A stretch of 44,284 bases of DNA from Bacteroidota bacterium (GTDB taxonomy: Bacteria; Bacteroidota; Bacteroidia; Flavobacteriales_D; Crocinitomicaceae), in the NCBI GenBank assembly GCA_024280295.1, contig JAJRQK010000001.1:1-44284 (forward strand), written 5' to 3'. Positions 8,656 through 17,454 of the stretch are shown one piece after another; position 1 is the stretch's first letter, and each line of letters begins with the position of its first letter. The notes under the pieces were generated by a model. That model searched no databases. It was given only the letters and a program-made list of their open reading frames with translations, and was not told the DNA's origin. The position numbers were made by a program, and so were the translations under genes.

Positions 8656-10170
8656 ATGAAATATATAATCGCGCTAATTACTGTCTTAGTATTGGGTTTC
8701 ACCTCAACAGGTCAATTTCCTGAAGGTTTCAAATATCAAACAATTATTAGAAACACAAATGGTGATGCACTAATCAACCAATCAATTGGTTTACAAATTT
8801 CAATCATTCAAGGTACAATTCTTGGGGCAACAGTGTACACCGAAACATTTACCACCTATACCAACTCATATGGTCTACTTAAAGCAGAAATTGGTAATGG
8901 AATATCACCAGGGGCGTTTCCTTCAATTGACTGGGCAAATGGACCGTTTTTTATTGAAACTTCAGTTGATGTAAATGGGGGAGTTGCTTATAGCGTTATT
9001 GGAACAAGTCAGTTAATGAGTGTCCCCTATGCTTTATATGCTAAATCCGCAGGAAGCTCGACCCCTGGACCAGATGGAAACAATGGCCTAAGTGCATATG
9101 AAATATGGTTGAGTCTTGGCAATGTAGGAACAGAAATTGATTTCACAAACTCATTGACTGGACCTCAAGGTACAACAGGGCCCCAGGGAGTTCAAGGATT
9201 ACAGGGAGTTCAAGGTGCTCAGGGAGTTCAAGGATTACAAGGTCCGCAAGGACCAACAGGTTTACAAGGCCCGCAAGGTCTACAAGGCCCGCAAGGAACT
9301 ACTGGGAATGATGGTGTTGATGGTACTGATGGTACTTTAGGACCTCTAGGCTTACAAGGAATTCAGGGTCCTCAAGGAAACTCAGGCGCTGTAGGTTTAC
9401 AAGGGTTAACAGGTTCGACAGGACCTCAAGGGCCTCAGGGCCCTTATGGTGTAAGCGGTAGCAATGGATCTACTGGAGCTGTTGGAATAAGCGGAATAGA
9501 TGCCGTAAGTGGCTCAGTCTATAATATTCTTCAAAAACTTAGTACAAGCAATTATACATGGGTTCCACAATTAAATTTTGGTTCTAACTCGTATTATGGA
9601 AGTGGTATTACAGTACTGAATGCTGGAACAGAAATAAACGAAGAGGTTTATGAACTAGGCGATTACGCGCAGGGAGGAATTGTTTTTTGGGTAGATGAAT
9701 CTGGCGAACATGGTCTGGTCTGTGCATTAGAAAATGAAAATAATGATGCCTTAATTAGATGGAATGCTGGAACTGATGGCATTACAAGGGCACAAAGAAC
9801 AGGTGTTTATACAGGAGAAAAAAATACAACAATAATTATCGCTTCACAAATTTCAATCGGAGATGATGGCGGAGATTATGCAGCTCAATTATGTAGTAAA
9901 ACCAAAATTATGGAGGCAGGAATTACTTACGGAGATTGGTACCTGCCATCCTTAGATGAGATTCTACTTATTCACCAAAACATCCTTGTAATAGATGCTG
10001 CAATTTATTCAAATGGGGGAGCACAACTTGGATCAGATTTGATTTGGTCCTCCACAGAAGACACTTTAAGCCCGGTAGATAAAGCGTTTATCTTTTCATT
10101 TAATTCAGGCTCATCGAGTTCTGTAAGCAAATCATACGAAAGTCGTATTCGACCAGTAAGACGATTTTAA
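8656..10170 (+). CDS. Exported collagen-like repeat protein, paralogue 1
   Basis: Predicted surface or secreted fibre protein of 504 residues. Signal peptide (1-19); an N-terminal domain (about 20-135) beginning [13 protein letters not shown] and ending [12 protein letters not shown], a module often found at the start of Bacteroidota surface proteins; a linker with [11 protein letters not shown]; then about 39 Gly-X-Y triplets (about 169-286) rich in GPQG and GLQG, expected to form a collagen-like trimer. The C-terminal domain (about 330-504) has [18 protein letters not shown] and [11 protein letters not shown], the pattern of DUF1566/Lcl-like tips. Two paralogues follow on the same strand. 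There is no T9SS domain. Adhesion or trimeric fibre formation is inferred. Confidence 0.85.
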   Translation: MKYIIALITVLVLGFTSTGQFPEGFKYQTIIRNTNGDALINQSIGLQISIIQGTILGATVYTETFTTYTNSYGLLKAEIGNGISPGAFPSIDWANGPFFIETSVDVNGGVAYSVIGTSQLMSVPYALYAKSAGSSTPGPDGNNGLSAYEIWLSLGNVGTEIDFTNSLTGPQGTTGPQGVQGLQGVQGAQGVQGLQGPQGPTGLQGPQGLQGPQGTTGNDGVDGTDGTLGPLGLQGIQGPQGNSGAVGLQGLTGSTGPQGPQGPYGVSGSNGSTGAVGISGIDAVSGSVYNILQKLSTSNYTWVPQLNFGSNSYYGSGITVLNAGTEINEEVYELGDYAQGGIVFWVDESGEHGLVCALENENNDALIRWNAGTDGITRAQRTGVYTGEKNTTIIIASQISIGDDGGDYAAQLCSKTKIMEAGITYGDWYLPSLDEILLIHQNILVIDAAIYSNGGAQLGSDLIWSSTEDTLSPVDKAFIFSFNSGSSSSVSKSYESRIRPVRRF

Positions 10171-10254
10171 TTCAAAAGAGTCATTCTAACACGAAGTGGG
10201 ATTATTCATTTCACAAATTCCATTCAAATTTATTAAAACACTTAATAGGTAATC

Positions 10255-11766
10255 ATGAAAAAAATAATATTCGTTTTAATTACTGTATTTAACTTTACTA
10301 GTTTAACCTTGGGTCAGGCTCCAGAAAGGATGAAATATCAAGCTGTGATTAGAAATACAGCTAATATGGAGTTAATCAATCAAACTATCGGAATCGAAAT
10401 TTCCATCCTGCAGGGGAGCGAATTAGGTACGTTAGTTTATACCGAGACCTTCTTGCCTACAACAAATAGTTATGGGATAGTTAACCTTGAAATTGGTTCT
10501 GGCGCAACATTAGATGACTTTTCTACCATTAACTGGGAAAGTGGACCATATTTTGTGAAAACTTCTATCGACATGACAGGAGGAGTGTCATATATTCTAA
10601 TGGGAACATCCCAATTAATGAGCGTTCCTTATGCATTATACTCCAAAACGGCAGGAAATTCAATTTCAGGAGCCTCGGGTAATAATGGATTAAATGCTTA
10701 TCAGATTTGGTTAAATCTCGGTAATACTGGCACAGAAACAGATTTCATTGCTTCACTAACAGCACCCATGGGTATTATTGGATCTGTAGGTCCTCAAGGT
10801 TCTCAAGGGTTTACGGGCTCACAAGGCTCACAGGGATTAACAGGTTCACAAGGTCTTAATGGTGCAATTGGAATCCTTGGTCTACAGGGTCCTCAAGGTC
10901 CTCAAGGGTTATCAGGTAATGATGGAACAGATGGGGCACCCGGAACACAAGGACTCCAAGGTATACCTGGCACACTAGGTACGGTTGGTTCTCAGGGTCC
11001 ACAAGGATTAACAGGAGCGAATGGAGCAATGGGATCACAAGGGGCACAAGGAGCGCAAGGGGTAGCAGGAACGGATGGAGTAAATGGAGCAAATGGAATC
11101 CCTGAGCTAGATGCTATTCCAGCTGGAACAAGCGGTCAAGTATTAATTACTTTCGCAAATGGCTACTATGGCTGGGTTAATCAACCAACAAATTTAAATA
11201 TAGCTGGAGCAGGAATAACTATTTCTGGAATTACAATTACAGAAACTAGGTATCAAGTTGGGGATTTCGCGCAAGGAGGAATTGTTTTTTGGGTAGATGA
11301 AACAGGTGAACATGGCTTGGTCTGTGCTAAATTTGACCAAAGTACCACATCTCGTTGGTACGCTGGAACCTATGGGGTGACAAGAGCACAAGGAGATGGC
11401 CCCTATTCAGGGGAAATGAATACGGAATTGATCATTATGTCACAACTTTCAATAGGTGATGATGGATTCGATTACGCTGCTCAATTGTGTAACGAAACAC
11501 AAATTACAGAAGCAGGTATTACGTATGGCGATTGGTACTTACCGTCAAAAGACGAACTCGAAATAATGTATCAAAATAAATCAACGATAGCAACAACTGC
11601 CGTTGGAAATGGAGGAAGCGGTCTAGCTCCTGCTCGCTATTGGACTTCCACTGAGGACAGCACTAGCCCTTCTGTTTGGGCGTACAGCGTGTCTTTTCAA
11701 ATTATATCCACTTTAGCAGAGCCTAAATACGAGAGTAATTATGTTCGCGCAGTAAGAAGCTTTTAA
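10255..11766 (+). CDS. Exported collagen-like repeat protein, paralogue 2
   Basis: Same architecture as its upstream neighbour, 503 residues. Signal peptide ending near LGQ; N-terminal module with MKYQAVIRNTANM and SVPYALYSKTAG; NAYQIWLNLGN linker; Gly-X-Y repeats (about 173-281) with many GSQG, GPQG and GAQG triplets; C-terminal DUF1566-like domain with [30 protein letters not shown] and GDWYLPSKDEL. The ends align closely with paralogues 1 and 3 while triplet composition differs, which fits tandem duplication followed by repeat turnover. It lies 84 bp after paralogue 1 and 16 bp before the small T9SS gene. Confidence 0.86.
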   Translation: MKKIIFVLITVFNFTSLTLGQAPERMKYQAVIRNTANMELINQTIGIEISILQGSELGTLVYTETFLPTTNSYGIVNLEIGSGATLDDFSTINWESGPYFVKTSIDMTGGVSYILMGTSQLMSVPYALYSKTAGNSISGASGNNGLNAYQIWLNLGNTGTETDFIASLTAPMGIIGSVGPQGSQGFTGSQGSQGLTGSQGLNGAIGILGLQGPQGPQGLSGNDGTDGAPGTQGLQGIPGTLGTVGSQGPQGLTGANGAMGSQGAQGAQGVAGTDGVNGANGIPELDAIPAGTSGQVLITFANGYYGWVNQPTNLNIAGAGITISGITITETRYQVGDFAQGGIVFWVDETGEHGLVCAKFDQSTTSRWYAGTYGVTRAQGDGPYSGEMNTELIIMSQLSIGDDGFDYAAQLCNETQITEAGITYGDWYLPSKDELEIMYQNKSTIATTAVGNGGSGLAPARYWTSTEDSTSPSVWAYSVSFQIISTLAEPKYESNYVRAVRSF

Positions 11767-11782
11767 ATTAAAAACCCCAATT

Positions 11783-12250
11783 ATGCAAAGAATCAATCTT
11801 ATCACACTTTTTCTACTTATTACTTTGAACACTAATGGCCAAAGTGTTATTTCAACTCAAGGCGATAGCTATACAAATGGTACAGGAAATATCGATTTCA
11901 CAATAGGAGAAGTTATCATTAGCACAGAGTCTAATGGAGCGAACGACCTAACACAGGGGTTTCATCAAACAAATTGGAGTTTTGTAGGTGTAGAAAACAA
12001 TAACCTTGAATATACCGCTGTAGTATACCCCAACCCAATAGCCGAATTATTAAATATTAAAGCATCCCATTTTGAAGGTGTGCGTTATACGATGTTTGAT
12101 GGAAATGGAAGACTTGTATTAGAAAATGAACTTACTGGTGATATTACTTCAGTTCAGGTCGGAAACTTAGGTGTTGGAAACTACACTATTGTTCTTACCG
12201 GAAAAATAGAGGGTCCGTTAGTGACTTTCAAACTAATTAAAAACTTATAA
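11783..12250 (+). CDS. Small secreted protein with T9SS type A sorting domain
   Basis: Protein of 155 residues. A signal peptide (1-19, ending NGQ) is followed by a short N-terminal segment with FTIGEVIIST and LTQGFHQTNW, a recurrent module of Bacteroidota T9SS proteins. A type A C-terminal sorting domain (about 78-155) follows, with VVYPNPIAELLNIK, a YTMFDGNGRLVLENE strand pair and a final GNYTIVLTG...KLIKNL. Almost the whole mature protein is thus targeting and anchoring module. It sits between collagen-like paralogues 2 and 3 with gaps of 16 and 8 bp, so it is probably translated from the same mRNA and may help anchor or organise them (inference). Confidence 0.8.
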   Translation: MQRINLITLFLLITLNTNGQSVISTQGDSYTNGTGNIDFTIGEVIISTESNGANDLTQGFHQTNWSFVGVENNNLEYTAVVYPNPIAELLNIKASHFEGVRYTMFDGNGRLVLENELTGDITSVQVGNLGVGNYTIVLTGKIEGPLVTFKLIKNL

Positions 12251-12258
12251 TCAAAAAA

Positions 12259-13755
12259 ATGAAAAAAGTAATATTCATAGTATTAGCAATCTTTTGTCTT
12301 AATGTGCCATTATATGGGCAAGCTCCAGAGTCGTTTAAATATCAAGTTGTGGTTAGAAATGTGACCGATGCAATTGTGTCTAATCAAACTATTGGATTAG
12401 AATTAGCCATTTTACAAGGAGGAACAGCTGTATATACAGAAACATTCGTGCCAACAACCAATAGCAATGGATTAGTTAATATTGAAATAGGTACGGGTAC
12501 AACAATGGATGACTTTTCATCAATTGATTGGTCTAATGGTCCTTCTTTTATTGAAACATCAATTGACCAAAATGGAGGTGTTTCATATAGTGTATTCGAG
12601 AATTATCAAATAAGTAGTGTCCCATATGCTCTATTCGCTCAATCAGCAGAAAACATTACTCCAGGACCACAAGGAATCGATGGTCAAAGCGCATACGATA
12701 TATGGTTAGGGCTGGGAAATACAGGGACAGAAAATAATTATATCTCATCTTTAACAGGCCCTTATGGAGCTCAGGGTGCACAAGGAGTTCAAGGAGTTCA
12801 AGGGCCTACAGGTACATCTGGAGCACAAGGTTCCACAGGAATACAAGGTGCTACAGGCGCTACAGGACCGCAAGGTATAACAGGGCCTCAAGGCATACAA
12901 GGACTGTCAGGTAATGACGGTTTAGATGGTTCACCAGGATTACAGGGTCCACAAGGGTTATCCGGACTACAAGGAATAGCAGGAACGACGGGGAATCAAG
13001 GAATTGTTGGGGCTCCAGGTTTAGATGGATCACAAGGTACAGTCGGACCACAAGGATTACCGGGGCTTGATGGAGCTGATGGAGCTGATGGAACAAGTGG
13101 ATTAGATGATGTGCCTGGGATAATTAGTGGCCAGGCATTAAGGAAGCTCGGCAGCTCTTCTTATGACTGGGTTACCCTCAACACAAACAACACAACAGCT
13201 GGTTTTGGTATAAGTATTGTTGGGAACGTTGTAAGTGAAAAACACTACGTAATTGGAGAACTAGCTCATGGTGGAGTCGTGTTTTGGGTTGATGAAACTG
13301 GTGAACACGGGTTGACCTGTGCAATTTCTGATGTTACGACATACATGAGGTGGTACGCAGGCACTAACGGCATTACAAGGGCTCAAGGAGATGGCCCAAA
13401 ATCAGGTGAAGCGAATACTGAAATAATTATAGCTGCTCATACAATTCTAGGAGATGATGGCTTCGATTTTGCAGCAAACATTTGCAGTAATTATGAAGTC
13501 ATCTTAGGGGGAAACAATTACGCGAATTGGTACCTTCCATCTAATGAAGAGTTACAATTAATCTACTCAAATAAAACAGCCATTGAGGCGACAGCCATTG
13601 CTAACGGAGGCAGTGCTTTTGATGTGATGTATCAATACTGGAGCTCTACGGAAGTTGATTCATACAATGCTCTCGCAGTAAGTCTTCAGGATGGATCTCC
13701 ATTCACATTTTTAAAAGATTGGACATATAATGTTCGAGCAATAAGAGCATTTTAA
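12259..13755 (+). CDS. Exported collagen-like repeat protein, paralogue 3
   Basis: Third paralogue, 498 residues. Signal peptide ending near YGQ; N-terminal module with FKYQVVVRNVTDA and SVPYALFAQSAE; SAYDIWLGLGN linker; Gly-X-Y stretch (about 167-281) with GAQG, GVQG and GATG triplets; C-terminal DUF1566-like domain with GGVVFWVDETGEHGLTCA, TRAQGDGPKSGE and NWYLPSNEEL. It is the most divergent in its C-terminal domain: the Tyr-Gly-Asp-Trp run becomes Tyr-Ala-Asn-Trp. It ends the island, followed by a hairpin at 13781-13798. As with its relatives, a surface fibre is the likely product, but no ligand can be named. Confidence 0.85.
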   Translation: MKKVIFIVLAIFCLNVPLYGQAPESFKYQVVVRNVTDAIVSNQTIGLELAILQGGTAVYTETFVPTTNSNGLVNIEIGTGTTMDDFSSIDWSNGPSFIETSIDQNGGVSYSVFENYQISSVPYALFAQSAENITPGPQGIDGQSAYDIWLGLGNTGTENNYISSLTGPYGAQGAQGVQGVQGPTGTSGAQGSTGIQGATGATGPQGITGPQGIQGLSGNDGLDGSPGLQGPQGLSGLQGIAGTTGNQGIVGAPGLDGSQGTVGPQGLPGLDGADGADGTSGLDDVPGIISGQALRKLGSSSYDWVTLNTNNTTAGFGISIVGNVVSEKHYVIGELAHGGVVFWVDETGEHGLTCAISDVTTYMRWYAGTNGITRAQGDGPKSGEANTEIIIAAHTILGDDGFDFAANICSNYEVILGGNNYANWYLPSNEELQLIYSNKTAIEATAIANGGSAFDVMYQYWSSTEVDSYNALAVSLQDGSPFTFLKDWTYNVRAIRAF

Positions 13756-13780
13756 TCTCACGAGTAACTGGAGGTAATCA

Positions 13781-13798
13781 GGGCGTATTTATATGCCC
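13781..13798. terminator. Hairpin between convergent genes, possible terminator
   Basis: GGGCGTAT (13781-13788) pairs with ATATGCCC (13791-13798), with one G-T wobble and a 2-nt loop. It lies between the convergent collagen-like and cyclase genes and overlaps the cyclase stop codon. There is no clear T-run, so terminator function is only probable. Confidence 0.45.
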
Positions 13799-14580
13799 CT
13801 AGCTGCCTTTATCGCATATAAAACAGGTCTACTCGGGGCTGCGTCATTTTGAAATGCAGCCATTTGTATGTTCAAGATGTAAGATCCATCTTCAATAGAA
13901 TTATCAACGAAAATCAACTCGGTAATTGTCCGTTTGAAATTTGGATTCTTTGGCACTTCCCAAAATGCATGATGAAATGCGAGTTCTCCCTTGTCAGACT
14001 CTCGATCTACAGACGGTAAATCAATCAATAGGTGGACAACCCCCGCTTTCAAAAGTTTCTTTACACATGCAACATCCAAATAGGGTGGATTTGTAGCGGA
14101 ATAGTGCTTGCTCATTTTTGACGCATCATTTGGAAGTGTCCTGAGTACTAACGCTTCACCATCGAACAATTTCAAATTGATTTGATCGGCAGTGATGACA
14201 AAATCTATATCGCCATTTTTCTGCGTAACCCGTTTCGGAAGGATCGAGATTACCTCAGCTTTAAAAAAATAAGTCGACAAGGTGCTATTCACCGAATGCA
14301 CTTGTTTTGTAATATGACCCAGACATTCAGTATGTGTCCCATGCCCATGAGGGTTAAAAAAAATATCTCTAAAATTAACACTTCCCCCCTCTTCGACCGA
14401 ACCGATATAATTATCGGTGCGAACTGGCTCAAATCGTGGCGCGTCTAAATACCAAGCACTTGGATTATCCGTCGAATTCACAAGAGGAATTGAAAGATCT
14501 AGTGGCTCACTTGTATTAATATATGTCGTCTCGTCTAGGTACAATTTCATCACTTCGAAGATAATAGTTTCAACCCGCAT
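13789..14580 (-). CDS. Cyclase family protein (kynurenine formamidase-like metal hydrolase)
   Basis: Soluble 263-residue member of the cyclase/KynB-like superfamily, metal-dependent hydrolases of amides or cyclic compounds. The family signature appears as HGHGTHTECLGH (residues 78-89), a variant of HxGTHxDxPxH with Glu for Asp, and the fold's N-terminal DLSIPLV strand is present. The substrate cannot be told from sequence: kynurenine formamidase, isatin hydrolase and others share the fold. The ATG at 14580 is the longest start; the internal Met at 14550 (MKLYLDE) is equally plausible. It is divergent from the YceI lipoprotein gene and no pathway partner lies nearby. Confidence 0.82.
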   Translation of the reverse strand: MRVETIIFEVMKLYLDETTYINTSEPLDLSIPLVNSTDNPSAWYLDAPRFEPVRTDNYIGSVEEGGSVNFRDIFFNPHGHGTHTECLGHITKQVHSVNSTLSTYFFKAEVISILPKRVTQKNGDIDFVITADQINLKLFDGEALVLRTLPNDASKMSKHYSATNPPYLDVACVKKLLKAGVVHLLIDLPSVDRESDKGELAFHHAFWEVPKNPNFKRTITELIFVDNSIEDGSYILNIQMAAFQNDAAPSRPVLYAIKAARGI

Positions 14581-14621
14581 TGATGAGGTTCAATTGAAAT
14601 AAATTTAGCTTTATTTACCGT

Positions 14622-14638
14622 GGTATATATATTATACC
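14622..14638. promoter_or_regulatory. Inverted repeat in the divergent promoter region
   Basis: GGTATA (14622-14627) and TATACC (14633-14638) form a 6-bp inverted repeat with a TATAT spacer, between the divergent cyclase (start 14580) and YceI (start 14670) genes. The position fits an operator or overlapping promoter elements. No regulator can be assigned. Confidence 0.3.
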
Positions 14639-14669
14639 TATTTTTACTCAAAACTTAATAAGTAAACAG

Positions 14670-15281
14670 ATGAAAAAAAGCCAATTTATACTATTTGCTG
14701 CCGTAGGATTATTCGCTGTAGCATGTTCTCCAACTGAAACTGACTCAGATGCCGAAGAAATGCAAGTAGAAGTAATGACCTACAATCTTGATGCTGCAAA
14801 CTCTTCACTTCAGTGGACAGGAACAGCAGGAGAGGATGTTCACACCGGAACCGTTAAGATAACGGAAGGAACTGTAACGATGGAAGACGGGTCGCTTACA
14901 GGAGGTTCTTTTGTGATTGATATGACAACAATGGAGGAGCCAGACGGGCAAGGACTTGTAAATCACCTTATGGGATTGGATGACAATGAGTATCACAAGC
15001 CAGCAGATTTCTTCAATACGACGAAATTTCCAAGTGTTTCCGTAACTCTCGGAGAATACAATGATGGGCAACTTTCCGTTACTCTAGGCATCCTTGGGCA
15101 GTCGTTCTCACAAGATATTGATGTAGCTCTAAGTTCTGATAAAAACGGGGCATCCATTAAAGGATCATTCTCTATGAATTTCGCAGATCTAGGAATGCCA
15201 GCATTACAGCCAGACCCAGAAACTGGTGAGGGAATCTCTCCTTCGGTTGCATTTGTTTTAAATGTTGCTTTAATAAAGTAA
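14670..15281 (+). CDS. YceI-family lipoprotein
   Basis: Protein of 203 residues. A lipoprotein signal peptide ends in the lipobox FAVAC (Cys19). An acidic linker leads to a YceI domain (about 38-203), an eight-stranded lipocalin-like barrel that binds isoprenoid or other amphipathic molecules. Typical features are the start LDAANSSLQWTG, GGSFVIDMTTME and the DFFNTTKFPSVSVTLG block. It should sit in the periplasm attached to a membrane. A second, non-lipoprotein YceI gene lies at 34754-35266. It is transcribed alone, with a terminator at 15301-15330. Confidence 0.9.
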   Translation: MKKSQFILFAAVGLFAVACSPTETDSDAEEMQVEVMTYNLDAANSSLQWTGTAGEDVHTGTVKITEGTVTMEDGSLTGGSFVIDMTTMEEPDGQGLVNHLMGLDDNEYHKPADFFNTTKFPSVSVTLGEYNDGQLSVTLGILGQSFSQDIDVALSSDKNGASIKGSFSMNFADLGMPALQPDPETGEGISPSVAFVLNVALIK

Positions 15282-15300
15282 GTCACTTTAATAATTAATG

Positions 15301-15331
15301 AAAGGAGCTCTATTTAGGGACTCCTTTTTTT
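15301..15331 (+). terminator. Intrinsic terminator after the YceI lipoprotein gene
   Basis: AAAGGAG (15301-15307) pairs with CTCCTTT (15321-15327), followed by a continuous T-run, 20 bp past the YceI stop codon. The loop holds a second small pairing. This is a typical rho-independent signal. Confidence 0.75.
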
Positions 15332-15344
15332 GTTTCTTTGAAGT

Positions 15345-15962
15345 ATGATTAAATCTAACATCGACACGATAATATTCGATTTTGGTGGCGTACTCATCAA
15401 CCTCAACTATCAACTGACCATTGACGCATTTAAAGAACTTGGGATTGAGAATTTCGACAAGTTATATTCACAGGCAGCGCAAGAAAATTTATTCAATGAT
15501 ATTGAAACTGGAACGATTAATTCTGATCAATTTGTCAGTGGACTCCTCTCCTACCTCCCTAATGGAACAACTGGAGAAGAAGTAATTTCAGCATGGAATG
15601 CGATGATTTTAGATGTTCCAATCAAGTCGATTGAGCTTCTTCAATCACTAAAAGGTAAATACAAGATCTATTTATTAAGCAATACGAATGTGATTCACCT
15701 CCCGTATGCATTAAGGCAATGGAATCTAACGAGTTCAGTTGCAATTGAAGATTGCTTTGATCATATCTACCTTTCCTACTTAATGGGTATGCGAAAACCA
15801 GATGCTGAAATATTTGAAACAGTTTGCATGATCGAAAATCTAGTCCCAGCGAATACATTGTTCATAGATGATTCAATTCAGCATATTGAAGGAGCAAAAA
15901 AATGTGGGTTACAAACTTACCATCTTGTGCCTGGTCAATCAGTATCTGATTTTTTTTCTTGA
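15345..15962 (+). CDS. HAD-superfamily hydrolase (subfamily IA, YihX-like)
   Basis: Cytoplasmic 205-residue HAD hydrolase, probably a small-molecule phosphatase. Motif I is IIFDFGGVL with nucleophile Asp12, motif II is LLSNT, the motif III lysine lies in GMRKPDAEIF and motif IV is LFIDDS. The helical cap between motifs I and II and the DFGGV form of motif I resemble YihX-type sugar-phosphate phosphatases; the true substrate is unknown. Its last 28 bp overlap the 3' end of the convergent epimerase gene. Confidence 0.88.
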   Translation: MIKSNIDTIIFDFGGVLINLNYQLTIDAFKELGIENFDKLYSQAAQENLFNDIETGTINSDQFVSGLLSYLPNGTTGEEVISAWNAMILDVPIKSIELLQSLKGKYKIYLLSNTNVIHLPYALRQWNLTSSVAIEDCFDHIYLSYLMGMRKPDAEIFETVCMIENLVPANTLFIDDSIQHIEGAKKCGLQTYHLVPGQSVSDFFS

Positions 15963-16351
15963 CACAACTCAATCAAGATCCCTTTTGTTGATTTCGGATG
16001 TAAGAATGCTATGCGTTTATTATCTGCCCCATCTTTTGGTGATTGATGAATAAGTGTGAAGCCCTCATTTCTCAATCGATCAAGCTCATCTTCAAGATTG
16101 TCAACCTCAAATGCTATATGGTGAAATCCTCCTCGGTTCTTTTCTAAATACTTGGCAATGGGAGAGTCCAAGCTTATTGCTTCCAAGAGTTCAATTTTTG
16201 ATTCCCCAATCTGGATAAATGCCGTTCTCACGCCTTCCGACTCGACCACTTCCTGCTTATAACAACTCGCTGAAAATAGTGTTTCAAATATAGGCAGTGA
16301 TTCTTCAATACTCTCAACTGCAATTCCTAAGTGTTCAATTCTTTTGATCAT
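15935..16351 (-). CDS. mce: Methylmalonyl-CoA epimerase
   Basis: VOC-fold metalloenzyme of 138 residues that interconverts (R)- and (S)-methylmalonyl-CoA between propionyl-CoA carboxylase and methylmalonyl-CoA mutase. Sequence evidence: IKRIEHLGIAVESIEE with the first metal His, KIELLEAI, the GGFHHIAFEV block with the second metal His, and a final IAFLHPKSTKGILIELCQ with the metal Glu. These match the known active-site positions of the family. The ATG at 16351 (MIKRIEHLG) matches the usual start; a TTG at 16360 is less likely. It overlaps the convergent HAD gene by 28 bp. No mutase or carboxylase gene is in the window. Confidence 0.9.
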   Translation of the reverse strand: MIKRIEHLGIAVESIEESLPIFETLFSASCYKQEVVESEGVRTAFIQIGESKIELLEAISLDSPIAKYLEKNRGGFHHIAFEVDNLEDELDRLRNEGFTLIHQSPKDGADNKRIAFLHPKSTKGILIELCQEKKSDTD

Positions 16352-16361
16352 AGATTCCAAT

Positions 16362-16394
16362 AAAAAAAGCCTTGTTCAACAAAGAACAAGGCTT
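16362..16394 (-). terminator. Intrinsic terminator (11-bp perfect stem)
   Basis: On the minus strand, AAGCCTTGTTC (16394-16384) pairs perfectly with GAACAAGGCTT (16377-16367) around a 6-nt loop and runs into a T-tract (16368-16362). It ends the transcript of the exported-protein gene at 16414-17211 and separates it from mce. Confidence 0.88.
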
Positions 16395-16413
16395 ACAAAT
16401 ATTTTATTTGAGG

Positions 16414-17211
16414 TTAATTCTTAATGAACTTCTCATTTACATTATCAAAATTGATGTAATAAACACCTCTCAATAAGTTCGAACAGTTTACTTTCGACCC
16501 AACTCCTTTTTTAACTATGTTTCCATAAGCATCATAAATCTCATAACGTGTCTCAACGCTTGATTTCCCTGCAAGGAATTTTATTTCATTTTTAACTTTC
16601 GCTGGTGTTTTTGTCACTTTTGCTGTCGAAGAAGAAAATTTAACCTCTTTAGAAGGGCGTTTTGTACCAGAATGATCAATCTGAACTACACGTACCGTAT
16701 TCTCTCCAGAATGAGGTGTTACCATAAATGTATAAAAATTATCCTCACCTGACCCTTTACCCTGAACTTCTCCAATCGCAACCCATTTATTCCAACGGTA
16801 TTGCTCAATAACAAAAGGAAGCTTTCCTTGCTCACCAGAGGTAGACCATTTAAGCTCACCACCTGTTGAAACATCAATTGATTCTACCGAAAATGTAGAC
16901 CGTGGAAGCAAAACTTCTGGATTCAAAATTTTTGGTTTACAACCATCATTATGCTCAATAACAATAAATACCGGCTCCCCAATTTCAATATTAAACATGG
17001 AGAAATCAATTTCAAACGCTCCCATACTGGTCCCGCCAGGCATAATGTCACCATTTACAGTAACCTTAGTTGCACAATAACCAAACCCTTCGTCATCCAT
17101 GGGGTTTTGTACATACAAATTTTTCCCTTGGTAGGTGCCTTGTACGGACAACGCAGCCATAGCTGATAATCCAGTGCAAAACAATGCGAAAAACAATATA
17201 AGTCCTTTCAT
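16414..17211 (-). CDS. Exported protein with short C-terminal sorting-like domain
   Basis: Protein of 265 residues with a signal peptide (1-19, cut near AMA). The N-terminal half is beta-rich and contains LSVQGTYQGKNLYVQNP and a Cys in EHNDGCKPKIL; this pattern occurs in Bacteroidota exported proteins of unknown role. A basic linker (about 190-215) follows. The last 50 residues (RYEIYDAYGNIVKKG, then LLRGVYYINFDN and FIKN) resemble the end of a T9SS type A sorting domain without the usual PNP start, so T9SS secretion is probable but not certain. A -7 promoter element lies at 17285-17292 and a strong terminator follows the stop. Function not recognised. Confidence 0.65.
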   Translation of the reverse strand: MKGLILFFALFCTGLSAMAALSVQGTYQGKNLYVQNPMDDEGFGYCATKVTVNGDIMPGGTSMGAFEIDFSMFNIEIGEPVFIVIEHNDGCKPKILNPEVLLPRSTFSVESIDVSTGGELKWSTSGEQGKLPFVIEQYRWNKWVAIGEVQGKGSGEDNFYTFMVTPHSGENTVRVVQIDHSGTKRPSKEVKFSSSTAKVTKTPAKVKNEIKFLAGKSSVETRYEIYDAYGNIVKKGVGSKVNCSNLLRGVYYINFDNVNEKFIKN

Positions 17212-17284
17212 TTACTTGTAATCAACGTGGTACAATCAAGAAACAATAATGACAGTTTAGCCCTATTTTCCTTTATATAACGGA

Positions 17285-17292
17285 CAAATATA
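17285..17292 (-). promoter_or_regulatory. Probable -7 promoter element
   Basis: TATATTTG on the minus strand, a perfect TAnnTTTG, 73 bp upstream of the start codon at 17211. No TTG -33 box lies at the usual distance, so the call rests on the -7 element alone. Confidence 0.4.
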
Positions 17293-17400
17293 ACACGTTT
17301 TCTCTGTAATTGATACTTTTTGGATAATTAATTTAGTAAATTATCTAATGAAAAATGATTTTCTTAACAGAGTGTGATAAACTTAGTTCACTCCAATAGG

Positions 17401-17429
17401 TTGAAGTTCTAAGAATTTTCTTATTCTTG
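17401..17429 (+). promoter_or_regulatory. Probable promoter of the binding-protein/TonB-receptor operon
   Basis: TTG (17401-17403), an 18-nt spacer, then TATTCTTG (17422-17429), one mismatch from TAnnTTTG. It ends 25 nt before the start codon at 17455. Confidence 0.5.
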
Positions 17430-17454
17430 TAGTTACTCTAATAAAGAAGTCTGC

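Noticed and set aside
10856-11092. Minus-strand frames opposite the Gly-X-Y regions (also 12860-13096)
   Set aside because: Artefacts of the repetitive GGN codon pattern on the coding strand.
8656-13755. Phage tail-fibre origin for the collagen-like genes
   Set aside because: All three have signal peptides and a Bacteroidota N-terminal module, and no phage structural gene is near.
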